A program made the translations under genes and the position numbers. Under the pieces are notes generated by a model. It had not been told where the DNA came from, searched no databases, and worked only from the letters and a program-made list of their open reading frames with translations. Shown piece after piece: positions 44,064 to 55,407 of a DNA stretch of 64,000 nucleotides. The number at the start of each line of letters is the position of its first letter. Position 1 is the stretch's first letter. Origin of the DNA: Seiridium cupressi (taxonomy: Eukaryota > Ascomycota > Sordariomycetes > Amphisphaeriales > Sporocadaceae); assembly GCA_036674765.1 (NCBI GenBank), contig JARVKI010000030.1, positions 1 through 64,000 on the forward strand. The letters are read 5' to 3'.

Positions 44064-45122
44064 ATGTCACACCAAGATGTTCAGAACCACTGCGCGGTAC
44101 TCCCGCACCTCAAAGCCCACCCGATGATCATAACGACCTCCCCGATCCCCGTCCCTATCGGTAGCGAAGTCCTGATCCGCGTGCACGCTGTTGCTGTCAA
44201 CCCCGCGGACTGGGCCGTCCAGACGCTTGGCGTCGTGATCAAACCCGAGGCTTACCCTTATGTGAATGGCGTCGATGTCGCTGGCGAGATACTCTCCGTC
44301 GGGCCGTCCCAGAAGCGATTCAAGCCTGGAGACCGCGTCACTGCGACTGCCATGGCTTACACCAAGAGTGAGAACAAGTACGGCGGTTTCCAGGAGTATT
44401 TGATTAGCGTAGAACCCCTGATGGCCCAGATTCCAGATCACGTCTCATATGCGGAGGGCGCAGTCTTGCCCTTGGGCCTCACAACGGCGGCCGCGATGCT
44501 GTATAGTCCAGAGTTGATGGGACTTGACGTCCCCAAGATTGGAACACCAGTCAACTCCAAGAACAAGATCGTAGTCGTTTGGGGCGGCAGCTCGAGTGTA
44601 GGCTCTAATGCCATACAGACTGCCAAGGCGGCCGGATATATCGTTGCAGCGACGGCGAGCGAGAAGCAGCACAATTTCATGAGAGACATCGGGGTCGACT
44701 ATGTCTATGACTACACCAAAGAAGGTGTTGTGGACGAAATAGTTGCAGCCCTTGAAGGCAAAGAGGAGGTGGCTGGTGTCTTCGATGCCATCTATGTCGA
44801 ACCAACTATCAGGTCTTGTGCCGAGATTGCTCATCGGCTGGAGGGCAATAAAATTGTGGGTACGGTTTTGGCGCCCGGCATGCCGGTTCCTGGAGGTCTC
44901 CCGGTTGATGTCAGAACTATTGTCAACGAGGTTGTTAGATTGAACCAGACGGAGACTGGGAAAGCTATATGGGTTGACTGGCTCGGTGGTGCTTTGGCAG
45001 ACGGAAGCATGAAGTGCAAGCCTGATCCGGATATCGTTGGGAGAGGCCTGAAGAAAATACAGGACGCTGTTGACGCTATCCCAAAGGGAGTCAGTGGCAG
45101 GAAGCTGGTCGTGGAGTTGTAA
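44064..45122 (+). CDS. Zinc-independent medium-chain dehydrogenase/enoyl reductase
   Basis: An intronless gene of 352 aa. The N-terminal GroES-like domain contains VNPADWAVQTLG, GVDVAGEILSVG and FKPGDRVTA. The Rossmann domain has VVVWGGSSSVGSNAIQTAK at about residues 170-188. The cysteine/glutamate pattern for a catalytic zinc is absent, as in quinone oxidoreductases and the ToxD/LovC-like trans-enoyl reductases of fungi. It would reduce an activated double bond with NADPH. It is convergent with a PTH11-like gene and has no polyketide synthase nearby in this window, so a general reductase role is as likely as a metabolite role. Confidence 0.92.
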   Translation: MSHQDVQNHCAVLPHLKAHPMIITTSPIPVPIGSEVLIRVHAVAVNPADWAVQTLGVVIKPEAYPYVNGVDVAGEILSVGPSQKRFKPGDRVTATAMAYTKSENKYGGFQEYLISVEPLMAQIPDHVSYAEGAVLPLGLTTAAAMLYSPELMGLDVPKIGTPVNSKNKIVVVWGGSSSVGSNAIQTAKAAGYIVAATASEKQHNFMRDIGVDYVYDYTKEGVVDEIVAALEGKEEVAGVFDAIYVEPTIRSCAEIAHRLEGNKIVGTVLAPGMPVPGGLPVDVRTIVNEVVRLNQTETGKAIWVDWLGGALADGSMKCKPDPDIVGRGLKKIQDAVDAIPKGVSGRKLVVEL

Positions 45123-45400
45123 TTTGGGCTCCGACGGTTGAGCATCGTTGGATTGAAATTTCTTTTTCTCATGGACCGCCAACCGACTTGATATATTCAC
45201 TGTAATGGATAGAGACCTTGTCGCTGTTTCTATAAGCGACCACTTTATCAACCAGTAGATGTTGAGCCTGTGCCGTTCTCTGCTGTAGCCGTTAAGTTCG
45301 ATGTATTTCATATTGTCTATTATTTTGAAAAGAAAAATGTAAAACAGTCCATGTAGATATGTGGTATCGAACCCGCCTTAACGCGAAGTCCTCGACACCG

Positions 45401-46669
45401 TCACCTGTCCCATCCGAGCACTCGTTGCCGAGCCCAATCGTCTGCCGCATTGGTGTTTTCTGCTGTCACAGTCCACTGTGTCTCTTTCAGAATATTCTTC
45501 TGGCTGTCTCCATCGTCGTCGGAGGATCCTCGTGGTTTGCTCCTAGATAATCCACTCTCGTTCAACGTTGGTTTGTGAAAAGTGTTCATGTTGACCTCGT
45601 CGGCATTGTATTCCCCGAGGCGGTGAATCGGATTCGGCGTCAATCGCGAGTTGCCGGCGGATGGTTCATTTGAGCTGCCTCGAACGGTGGTCCGGCCGAA
45701 GCAAGCCATGTTGAGAAGGGGACGGAGGGCCGGCATAGATCCGGCGATGATACCGATGCCCTCTTCGATAACTGACCAGAGGCCAATCGCGCCCGTGCTG
45801 AACATGAATTCCGTGGGATCATTGTACAGGGTTAGAAAACCCAGTCGGACTATGGTTGCGCAGCTTGCACTAGGAAATGGTCAGTATACTCAGATCACTG
45901 ACGCGCAACTCCGCTACAACACCTACAAAGCAGCAAGACCTAGCATTACGGCGACAGAGAGCTTGACCCTTCCCTTCATCTGTATTTTCCATAACAATAT
46001 TGCCGGGAGGATGGCAAGAGACCAATCAGTGACGATAGAAACGGCCGAGAAGAAGAAGCTGACGTTGCTGTTCAGGCTATTATCGCAGGTGCCGGTTGTT
46101 GTCTCGCCCCAGAGTGTTGTAATTGGATGGCACAAGTTGGCGATGGCAACGATGAAAATGATGGCTGCGATGGCCGCCATGCCCATGATCGCGTAAAGTG
46201 TCCACACGAACCGACGCCGTGCATCCGCTATGCGTAGCAGACAAACGGAGATGCTACATTTGATGGGTACAGTACAAGACGCGTAAAAGAACTCGGCAAT
46301 AAAAAAAAGCTTCGCTTGATGTTAGTAATGCCCCGCTGACAACAGAGAGAAGGAGTTCACTCGCCTTGGTGCCTTGCCTTATGTCGGCCGTCGTTAGAGC
46401 GTCCGAGTGCTGTCCAGCGCCGTAAAAACAGCACACGATGACGAGCGAGGACGTAACTGAATAGAGCATCTAGTGATCGTTAGTCATTACGGCATCAGTA
46501 CGAGCCAAGGAGCACGTACGAGGCCAGCAAACATGAGCCAGTCGTCTGAACCGAAAGCATTGATCCGTCTCCTTACTCCCAGGCGCGCAACCAAGGTTAT
46601 CCAGCTCAAAGTCAGCATCACAATGGTGACATAAAGGAGGACGACACCGTCCCCTCTCGGGCTGATCAT
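45401..46669 (-). CDS. PTH11-like 7-TM integral membrane protein
   Basis: Four exons (46669-46520, 46469-46361, 46314-45927, 45863-45401) give 369 aa with all frames matched. It begins MISPRGDGVVLLYVTIVMLT and carries the fungal rhodopsin-like domain: ARLGVRRRINAFGSDDWLM after helix 1, FFIAEFFYASCTVPIKCSI, the conserved WGETTTGTC-type extracellular loop, SVIEEGIGIIAGSMPALRPLL at the last helix, and a hydrophilic, Ser-rich cytoplasmic tail. No CFEM domain. The PTH11-like family (DUF3328-unrelated; rhodopsin domain of PF20684 type) contains candidate surface receptors of Pezizomycotina. The tail ends 278 bases from the stop of the reductase gene. Confidence 0.87.
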
Positions 46670-49646
46670 GGCGAAGGTTCTACAACACCTATCGAGGTGT
46701 GATCGAAACCGACGAGTTTCTAAACCAGGTACAGCCAAGACGTCGCTCGTGGAGATCCCAACGAAACTGTGATGGCGAGAAACACTCAATATAAGAAATG
46801 GATCCTCCCCAAATCCTGACAAGCAATGAACACTCGGTTTCGGGATTTCGCGAGTGCCGGGTTTACTATGGAGAAAAGAGATCGATTAATACATTGCAGC
46901 GTCCCCTTCGGCAGAAACCCCAGCCCCGAGACAACAGGGCGGCTGACAAGGCCCTTATAATCGTCTAGATCCTTGCTTGGAATGCTGAGGAATCCCGGGG
47001 TCGTGACTGACAGCTTTCCTGTAAATAGAGCAACAGGGGGTTTGACTTGCGAGCGAGCTGGGATTTATGTTGTGAAACGCGCCGACCTCATTGACAGCTT
47101 GCCAATGACTGGCAACGATCAGTACCTAATTCCTAAAAGAACATGATCGAGAGAAAATTGAAGAGAACGCTGGGAGATGTGGATAATAGAGTTTAGACTA
47201 GTGTAGGGGGATTCGATTACATACATCAGTGAGTCCATAGGTAGTTAGACTAGTTTGAATCCGGTTCTCGTGGAATGGGCACGGCCCAGGGCCTTGAATT
47301 GGTGGCCAAACCCATACAGGGAAGCGTGAGGCTGGACTGCGTTGTGAAGTCTTTCGGACACCACGTTCGGTGACTATATCATCAACCAAATAGCGGTATG
47401 TAAACCACGGGTTTCACACCGTGTGTTTGTGCAGGCATATTTTACTGATACAGGAAATTCGTCATGACTCAATCTTTCCGAGCGCCGTCCCAACGACGGC
47501 TTCGTCCCCGGTGCTCGTTTACATGTTTCCAATCCGGGGTGGTCATTTCTGGACAGGATAACCAAGAGTCCCGGAACAGAGAACGAATACTGTCGGTACG
47601 TACTAGGTATGGTGTGATGGACGGCAATATGGGGAGAAATCCGTATATTGAGGTCCTCCGTTAGGATGATGATGAAGGGAGAAGGAAGCTCCCCTCTGCT
47701 GCCGTGAAGGCCTAAGACTAAGAACCCCACTGATCCACCCCACGTGGTCTGTGGGTTCATCATGGTGTGTAGACCGCTTAATGATCATATGTGGGGCGCA
47801 CCCTGGTCTCACTGAGGAGAAAAAGCCGGTCTGGGCAGCCAGTGTCTCTCAACTGATCAGCGTGGTGAAGTAATTACTTGCAAGGGTGTTACGTATGTAT
47901 ATGCGTCTGGTATTGAAGTCACGGCGTTGTTCCGCGGTGGTTCGTTTATCCCTTTGCCAAATACGTTGGCAAAGTGAAGTTCAAGATTTGATCTTTGAAG
48001 GATTCTATCGCGTTCGCTCGGTCGGTCTAGAACAGACTACCAAACTCAAAGAGGCGCAACAAGTGTTGCAGGCCCGACTGAGCTCATTGGTTTCTGTCAA
48101 TTGTAGCGCGAGTCTAAGGAGAAATCCTCCCGCGGAATCGAGATACTCCAGCTTCCCCGGGCCCAAGGCTAAGAATAGTGCCACGTTTCCGCCGTTCTTG
48201 TCCATAAACAACCAGCAATTGCGAGCGACGGATTTTTAGCCATGCGCGGCGGGTGATAAGCCGGGTACCGGGCTGGGGATTCAGCATACCTCAGTCACTT
48301 ACGTGACTTAAACTGACCATATGACATTTTCTTGAAGAAGCCTTGAAAGGACCAGCCCGCGGTTCCGTATTGTTGGAGTCGCTGTTGAGTCTGAAAGTAA
48401 ATAGAAGGTTTAGCATACCCGGCAAGAAAAACGCCGGGTTCAAAAAATAGCGGGGGCGTCCACCCGCAGCGTTGATAGACAAGTGCACACCCTCGTGTCA
48501 TTCCGCGCTTGGCAGGGCAGTCGACTACGGTAGAATCCGGCTTAATCTGTGGTGGCTTCGATTCTCGTGGTACATTAATAAAGCTCTTTAAAATGGCACT
48601 AGTTACGGGCGGCCGCAGCGGGAGACAACACTTGGAAGGAACTAGCAGGGAGGGCAAGACTTAGGGCCCCTGGCCCACTACAGTTTTACTTTAGAACTCC
48701 AGCTCCAATCATCACTCCATCAAGACCAGATTCTCTTTCTGCGGGACGGAGAGCGGGCTAAGGCCATGACTAAGTTAGCTCCAAGATTTATTTGTTGCGT
48801 GAATATCGGCGACTTGGGACGATTCGCTTTCAGGCGTTGGTCTCCTCCCCCACTTGGACAAATTAGAGGCCGCGTGACCCGCCTCGGGAGCGGTCGAATT
48901 CTTTCTTTAGCCTTGGAAAGTTGGGTAAAGTTGAAATTCTTGGAGGACAAGGAAATGATATATAGAGAATTCAGTCTCGATTCCACACACATACAAGGGA
49001 AAGAACGCAGTTTAATGGGTATAGGCAACGGCTGCAACCCTTTTCGATTGTATGCTGCATGTGACAGCAAGTGAAATTGCTTGGCCTGCAGTCCAATAAC
49101 GAGATCTCCACATAACACACCCTTGGAAGAATACTTGCTTGTCTAAGGGGCTCGCAGACTGGCCTGGGTTGCAACGGCTCTCCATGCTAAGCCGCGGTAG
49201 TGCCGCTGTGTTGCCGCATTGTACTGCAAGGGTCCATATTCACCAAGCCCCAGCCAGATGTTTCGAATCTTGGTTCATCACTGATCATCAGCTTGACCCG
49301 CCTGTCTGCTCACGCACGAAGATAGCGCATTGCCGCGTTCCACTGCCTCCAGACCAGATACTGGCCAGAAGCCAGGGCATGCAATCATTCTCCGTCCTAA
49401 TAATACATAAGCAGCGCTATCTCTGACACATACATTGTGAGCGCCCATCTCCCAGGAGATTGCGTGACCCGCCCGTCCTCGCACCTGGCACTTGCAGTAT
49501 CCAACATCCAGATACTTATTGGCGCAAACTTTGTTGCTCTCCTAAATATTACCAACTGACTAGCCAAACTGAAATTGTTATACTCTTCGTTGCTCAGACC
49601 TCTCCCGTTGCTCCAATATCGTCAGACTAAACTCGCATAAGACGCT
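46670..49646. other. Gene-poor region, about 3 kb
   Basis: No open frame in either strand shows a domain, signal peptide or consistent splice structure. Frames at 47374-47763, 47886-48239 and 48720-49118 overlap antisense frames and look random. The sequence is not especially AT-rich and no terminal repeats were noticed. It may be decayed mobile DNA or a long regulatory spacer. Confidence 0.5.
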
Positions 49647-50652
49647 ATGGCTGAATTTCTTGTCAAAGACGAGGATCTCGCCGGCCTCAAGGGCAAGGTA
49701 GTAATCGTCACCGGTACGTACAAGGTTGACAAGATCATCCCCATGGAAGTAGCCGGCAATGATGGGATAGAGCCTCGCTGACGCAGTCCACTCCCGCAGG
49801 TGGCTCGTCCGGTATAGGCTTGGCAACTGTACAGCTCTTGCTTTCCCTTGGAGCGTCCGTAGTCAACGGCGACATTCAGCCGCCCACTGAGTCCCCGGCT
49901 GGATCTTTGACATTTGTCCAGACCAACGTGGCAGTTTGGTCTGATCTCGTCGCTCTATTTAAGAAGGCCAAGGAAGTCCATGGTCGCATCGACTCGGTCT
50001 TTGCCAACGCCGGCGTTGGCCCCCGGGCTGATTACCTGAGCACTGAGGTCGATGAGAATGGTGACCTCAAGGAGCCCACGCATTCGCTTTTCGACGTTAG
50101 TCTTAAGGGTGTCATCAACACGGCCACTCTAGCCATCTTTTATCTGCGACAACAGCCTGAAGGCGGAAATATTGTAATCAACGGTTCCTCGACCGGCATC
50201 CAGCGCATGCGGGCTGTGGACTACTGTACGTGATGAACTGCTACCTTGCACTCTAGCCAAGCTAGATTTCTCCTGACTGACTTGATACAGCCACCGCCAA
50301 GCATGGCACACTCGGCCTCGGCAGAAGTCTGACTGCGCTAATCAACGCAGCCGGCCTTCCAATTCGTGTCAACACATTGGCTCCGGCCTGGACAGACAGC
50401 CAGGTTCTCCCGAATCTGAAGGTAATGATGGATGCAATTGGTGTTGCAGTCCAGCCCGCCTCATCTGTCGCGCGTGGTGCGGCTTTAGTCATGGTCGACA
50501 GCTCCAGACATGGAAACGTCATTTACATCGAGCAGGGCAAGTACAAAGAGATCGATGATGCGATCCTGCTACCTGCGCACGCCAAGTCTATTATCAGTGA
50601 GGGATATCCTACAGAGGACGAGGTCCTAGCACGGCTCACGGCATTGCAATGA
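49647..50652 (+). CDS. Short-chain dehydrogenase/reductase
   Basis: Three exons (49647-49713, 49800-50225, 50291-50652) give 284 aa. Splicing generates the cofactor motif TGGSSGIGLATV (about residues 22-33). FANAG, the catalytic serine in INGSSTG and the active-site YSTAK at the second splice junction complete the SDR set. An aspartate after strand 2 (VVNGDIQP) points to NAD(H) rather than NADP(H). The C-terminal part contains VMVDSSRHGNVIYIEQG, as in 15-hydroxyprostaglandin-dehydrogenase-like fungal SDRs. The substrate is unknown. Confidence 0.92.
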
Positions 50653-51310
50653 ATGAATAGGCCTACATTATCTGATAGTCAACATTTGGCTCGACGACGA
50701 TTGAGCTTCTCATGTATCAGGTTGCTTATCCGATGATAGAGCTGATATGGAAATGAAATAAATGAATAAATCTTACCTTCAAGGTAGTATTCTTGAACAA
50801 CTCGTGGTTTTACGTATCAACCGCGAGGAAAGGGCATTCCCGATTTGAGGTATAGACCGCCTAGATCGCCTGAAGCAAGCATGCGCTGTTTCGTTTCGTC
50901 GACCTGAGCTATCTGAATTCTCAAATTTACGAAGCTTGGCGGGCGACAAGCATAACTGGACTTAGGATGGTGGGTCGCGTATAGTCAGGGGTGTCAACGA
51001 AGCATGAAGCAAGGATTTGCCCAGCATATTAAGTGCTGACACTTATAGCACAGAGCAGCACCTTGGCCTTGGCACTTCACCAGCACGTCGGGCCGCTGGC
51101 ATTTTTGTATCGCTTGCAGCCTCGCCCCACTTCCCCGGATACAAAGCAATGACGTCAAATTGCCTCTCTTCCAGCTCGTGCACATCTACGCGGGGCGGAG
51201 ACCAGAATGAGCCACGAACTCGCGCAAACACAAATAATCCAAACAACACAAAAGCACCATTGCTTACGAAACTATCCGAGCTGTCATTTTGAAAAACGCA
51301 CTTCATCAAA
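50653..51310. other. Intergenic, promoter of the micro-gene
   Basis: 658 bases after the SDR gene with no coding signal. The last 60 bases are A-rich (CACAAAAGCACC, GAAAAACGCAC), as in many fungal 5' leaders. Confidence 0.4.
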
Positions 51311-51484
51311 ATGAACATCCCATCTTTCCAGAACCGCGAGAAGGCAAGCGAGGACGCCTACATTCGCAAGCGAGAAGCTGAGAAGGCCGCAGCCGCGAAG
51401 CAGAACAGTGGCACTGAAAGCACGCAGACTACACAGTCAAAAACAAGGCAGACGGAACAGGGCCCGGAGAGCGATGCAAAATAA
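51311..51484 (+). CDS. IF1-like micro-protein (ATPase inhibitor motif)
   Basis: A 57-codon frame from ATG 51311 to TAA 51484. The N-terminal half reads FQNREKASEDAYIRKREAEK, matching the core pattern of mitochondrial F1-ATPase inhibitors (F-x-x-RE-[KR]-A-x-ED-x-[FY]-x-R-x-x-E-x-E). The remainder is Gln/Thr/Ser/Glu-rich (GTESTQTTQSKTRQTEQG). No mitochondrial presequence is present in this exon, and the long C-terminal coiled coil of IF1 is missing, so it is either a short IF1-domain protein or a distinct helical micro-protein. An upstream AAAATG context and A-rich leader support translation. The function is inferred from motif only. Confidence 0.5.
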   Translation: MNIPSFQNREKASEDAYIRKREAEKAAAAKQNSGTESTQTTQSKTRQTEQGPESDAK

Positions 51485-51837
51485 CTGACGTTCGGAATAT
51501 TTACGATGGATTGGTACGATCGCGAGCCGAAACAAGGTCCATCCCTTGCTGAACGAACACGAAGAGCCATACTGAGGATTCAATACGGCGAAGCAGATGA
51601 TGAGACCAAATCAGTACATATTGATGCCCTGCAAAGAATGAATTTTTCTGGAACATGAGAGAACACCAGGTTTTTGTAGCAACCTTGTCTCGATCATCAG
51701 ACCTTGGCTTTATGCCCTTGCACTGTACATTCGAACGGCATGTTTCTTCGTATGCCCCGCGACCCAGACTCCAGGATTCCGTAATACCTAAAGATCATAG
51801 TTCCACAATAGCCAGAAATAAACTTCAAATGCCCGCT
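51485..51837. other. Convergent intergenic region
   Basis: 3' flanks of the micro-gene and of the minus-strand transporter. No coding signal. Confidence 0.4.
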
Positions 51838-53748
51838 CTACACGGCGTCAACGGTGTCTGCGCTTTTCATCTTGACATCATCCATCTTCACCACGCTCCC
51901 CGCCGTCCAGATCCTAAGTCTCTTGCCAAAGAACCACAACAGTGGCATGCCTAAGCTCAACACAATAAGGGCCTCGGCATAGATGGCAAATGTGTTCAGT
52001 ATGCCCTTTTCGACCACCCAGACCGTGACCTGGCTACTGAGAAAGAAGGCAATCACGATCCTGATACTGCTCACGTTCACCAGCACCGGGCCAGCCCACA
52101 TCGGGTACGACTCGACGACGAATACATTGACAACTGTCAGAACGGTCAAGAACGCGAAGATGAGGAAGAAGGCACCCAACAGGATGAACGCCCAGTGAAG
52201 GTTATTCTGTCCAGCATAACCGAAGACGAAGCAGCCGAGGATGCCGGAGATGAAGGGCAAGATCAGGTTGGGAAGATGGAACTCGGCTTCGCGGACGCCA
52301 TTGTGACGGCGCGTGATCATCAAGGATATCTTGTCGGACAACGGACCACCGAGGAAGTAGACGGCAACGGTGGCGGCGACAGTGGGCACGACTGAGAGGC
52401 CCGTATACTGGAATTGCCAACTGGAGTTGCGCGTTAGAAATACTGCTCAACGACCTCTCAAGGATGACCTACCCCTGAGCCAAAAGCGCGAACGAGCCCA
52501 ATTGCTGTGCCGCTTGGTTGATAATCACAAAGGCAGAGTTGGCTAAAGTTACCCACACGATAGCCGGGAAAAATGTCGTGCGCAGCGTCTCCAGCATTGA
52601 CTTTCCAGCCTCTTTCCATTGCAACCCAAACTGGAAAAATCCGATCGTCGTATACAATGTCCTCGGCCCATAGGTATCTAGGTCAAGCTTTGGCCGTTTC
52701 TCGCCTGGAGCCAGCGCAAAGATCTTCTGACCACTCAACTCCTCCTTGCCTCTCTTCCATCTCGTCTCCGGGAGAAAGGCGATCATCAGTCCCCATGCCA
52801 AGATGCCGAAGCCGGATGTTACGAAGTACAGGATCCTCCACGTAAAGTTGGCGGCCACGTATGGCGCTGCGATGCCCAGTCCGATGATGATAATCCCCTG
52901 ACTGCTGACCACGGCGCTCATGGCCTTGTTGCGCTGGTGGATAAACATGACGTCCTGCACAATGAGCGGAATCAGCGCTTCAACAGCACCTGCTCCAAGA
53001 CCTTGAAGGGCGCGAGCGGCCATGTGACTCTCCAAAGATGTACTCAGTCCAGCCCACAAGCCGCCGATCCAGGCGCATGCACCAGTAAGTAGCAGGACTG
53101 GACGACGTCCAATGGCGATGGAGAGAGGTACCAGAAAGTATGAAGCGATACCGTTGGCGAGAAGGGGAATGGTGGCTAACAGTGAGACCTGTCCGAGGTC
53201 TGCCGGTACGACTCCCGGTGGTACGACAGCTAGCGGATTGAAGTTGATGGAGCCATGCGAGTTGGCTACGAAGTCGACGTCGTTCAGAATTCGGGGATCA
53301 ACACCGGAGTATTCAAGAAGAAATACGGGAATCAGGGCCCCGATGATGACTTCAGCACTGAGCGCAAGCGAACCGACTACTGGCCGTCAGTAAAAGTATT
53401 CTAGGTGAAGGCTAGGAAGCTCGCTTACAGAAACACAAAATACCAACGGCAAGCCATTTCTGTCTGTCTGGAATATTCAGAGGATCTGGACTCCCTGTCA
53501 ATAATTCGGTTCGGAGGAGAGCTGTAGGACAGTCCGAGATACTAACCTTTAGGGTCTGGCGAGGGCATCTAATCGTAGTTTATAAGTTGGCGATCTTTCT
53601 CACGGGTATGTTGAAGGAGGGCACATACAGGAATCAGTCGGATCTCCCCATTCTGGTCCACCAAGTTTGTTGAGCCAACAGCCTTGGCATCACTCTCTAT
53701 ACTGCTCACGGTCTCAGACCGAACAAGATAGTTTTGTTTCTCATCCAT
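51838..53748 (-). CDS. MFS transporter, 12-TM fungal type
   Basis: Five exons (53748-53629, 53568-53547, 53494-53429, 53379-52473, 52420-51838) give 565 aa. The start MDEKQNYLVRSE at 53748 fits the usual N-terminus; an in-frame ATG at 53823 would add 25 residues. The exon encoding DPLNIPDRQKWLAVGILCF shows the typical pre-helix-1 DPxNxPxxxKW motif of fungal DHA1/HOL1-like carriers. LSIAIGRRPVLLLTG is motif A and ARALQGLGAGAVEALIPLI is helix 4. A central acidic/basic loop (about 270-310) separates the two halves, and ESYPMWAGPVLVNVSSIR lies in helix 10-11. It is a plasma-membrane transporter, probably proton-coupled; substrate unknown. Confidence 0.88.
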
Positions 53749-55407
53749 GGCGTCTCGGCTTCCAGCCAGGGGTTGTAAAATAGTCCTCGTAGTATATAAT
53801 CTGTCCGTCCAGCGGCGTCTCATGGACTTGGTCAATTAGGTCGTGGATTCGTCAAGGGGAGGACCAGCTCTGCAGAGCAGAGGGGGAGAACTGTCAGAGG
53901 GAGGGAATCTCGAAATTCATACTTTCCATTGCTCGTTCATGTTTACAAATCGAACGGGTTCTTCCGGTACCCCAAAGTCAAATATGGGGAATCTTTGAAG
54001 GTGAATGATCTCACAATGTGTTTTAGGCCATCACACACTTCGCAAGAGAAATGGTCAGTTCAGAAGTTAATGGCAAAGATGAACCGGAGACTGGGTCCAT
54101 CCTGGATGATCATTTTCGGCCGATCCAGTGGACCTATCCTTGACACAACGCATGGATCAAGGACTGCCGGACGAGGATGGGATAAATCTGCGGCCACTGG
54201 ACCGTTTCGGGCAGTCTGCAGCCGCCGTTTTGGGTTATCTCTCGGCCGTAGGTGGCGCGATGGGCAATATTCTAGAACACGATGCCAGAATCAGAGCTAG
54301 AAACTGGATTGATCAGCTCAGGGGGGCCTACAATGCGCAGCTCGGTAGATGCCTGATGCGCAGTGATGGATTTGATATGGCTCGGCAGTCGTAGTAAAAT
54401 CCAGACAATAAATAATACTGTCAGTTGATTGAACGCAAAGTAATACTGAAAGACTCTACGTGGCAAGCTCGTGCCCTCTTCATGTTGCGATGTATTCACA
54501 AAGGCGCGTCGATGAATTTGTACATGAGCACCGATTACATCGCCGCAACATTCGGAGGTACGATAGATGATATCGGAGAATTTCGTTTGGTCCTTCTGGG
54601 ATGGCCTGGAGCTAAATCATTGTCTTACATAAGCTACATAGACCTGATAAGTGTGAATAGTTGGAAGCAACTTCCATGCTATAACTCAGCTCAAGCACAA
54701 GGCTCATGTCGTTGATTGAGAAACATCAGCCATGGAGTTGCTTCGTGGATCTGCGTCCTGGAGCATTGAAGTCTCCACATAACCTGCAACCCCCACAGTC
54801 TCAGACGAGATCTCCAACAGCCCATGCGCCAGGGGAAGGACGATCGGTACGATCAATGCGCCGAACGGAGGTTATTAAGCTTGAAAGAAGCGGCCTGTCC
54901 AAACATCTGAATGTGTCGTGACAGCCCTGCAATGCCGAGGGGCTGGGGGTTGTTCAAACGATGGGGCTTCGCAAGAGCAACAATAAAACATCGGACTAGG
55001 GACCGCTGAATAAGCGGCATATGGCTCCGTGGCATCTACATTCCTTGCTTTATCAAGCTAACGAGTATAAAACGCCAAGAAACCGCAGGTCGTCCGCACT
55101 GAACTTCGAGATACTGAAGTCCGAGCTTCATGAGTATGAAGCACGGCAGACGGTAACCAGTCAGTAGTGCATACGCGTGCCAAAGACGCTGCCGTAGCTG
55201 AAACTGCCGAACAGACTCGATAATCGCCTAATAGAATGCTTAAGGCTGCTCCGAGCTTGTACGGACATACTAATTAAAACTACCGAAGGCTGGTCACCGA
55301 AGTTGCAGGGCTGGAATGGAACTGGAGTCTTAAAAGTATCTACAAATGCTCGCAAACGTAATATACAACGGCCTAGCACGTCTCTACCTACACAAGGATG
55401 AAATCGA
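53749..55407. other. Intergenic with one doubtful small frame
   Basis: 1.66 kb between the MFS gene and SAM50. At 54052-54394 an ATG frame (VSSEVNGKDEPETGSILDD) shifts into another frame (LDRFGQSAAAVLGYL, NWIDQLRGAYNAQLGR). Together they look protein-like but need a frame change without a usable intron. I do not call it as a gene. The remainder is featureless. Confidence 0.4.

Noticed and set aside
45340..45390. tRNA-like GGTTCGAT on the minus strand
   Set aside because: The flanking T-stem does not pair and no acceptor or anticodon stem is present.
48917..48944. Resemblance of TTGAAATTCTTGGA to the small-subunit rRNA
   Set aside because: Only about 15 bases match and the flanks do not resemble rRNA on either side.
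54052..54394. Possible small gene with IDQLRGAYNAQL-like helices
   Set aside because: It requires a frame change without a usable intron and matches no family.
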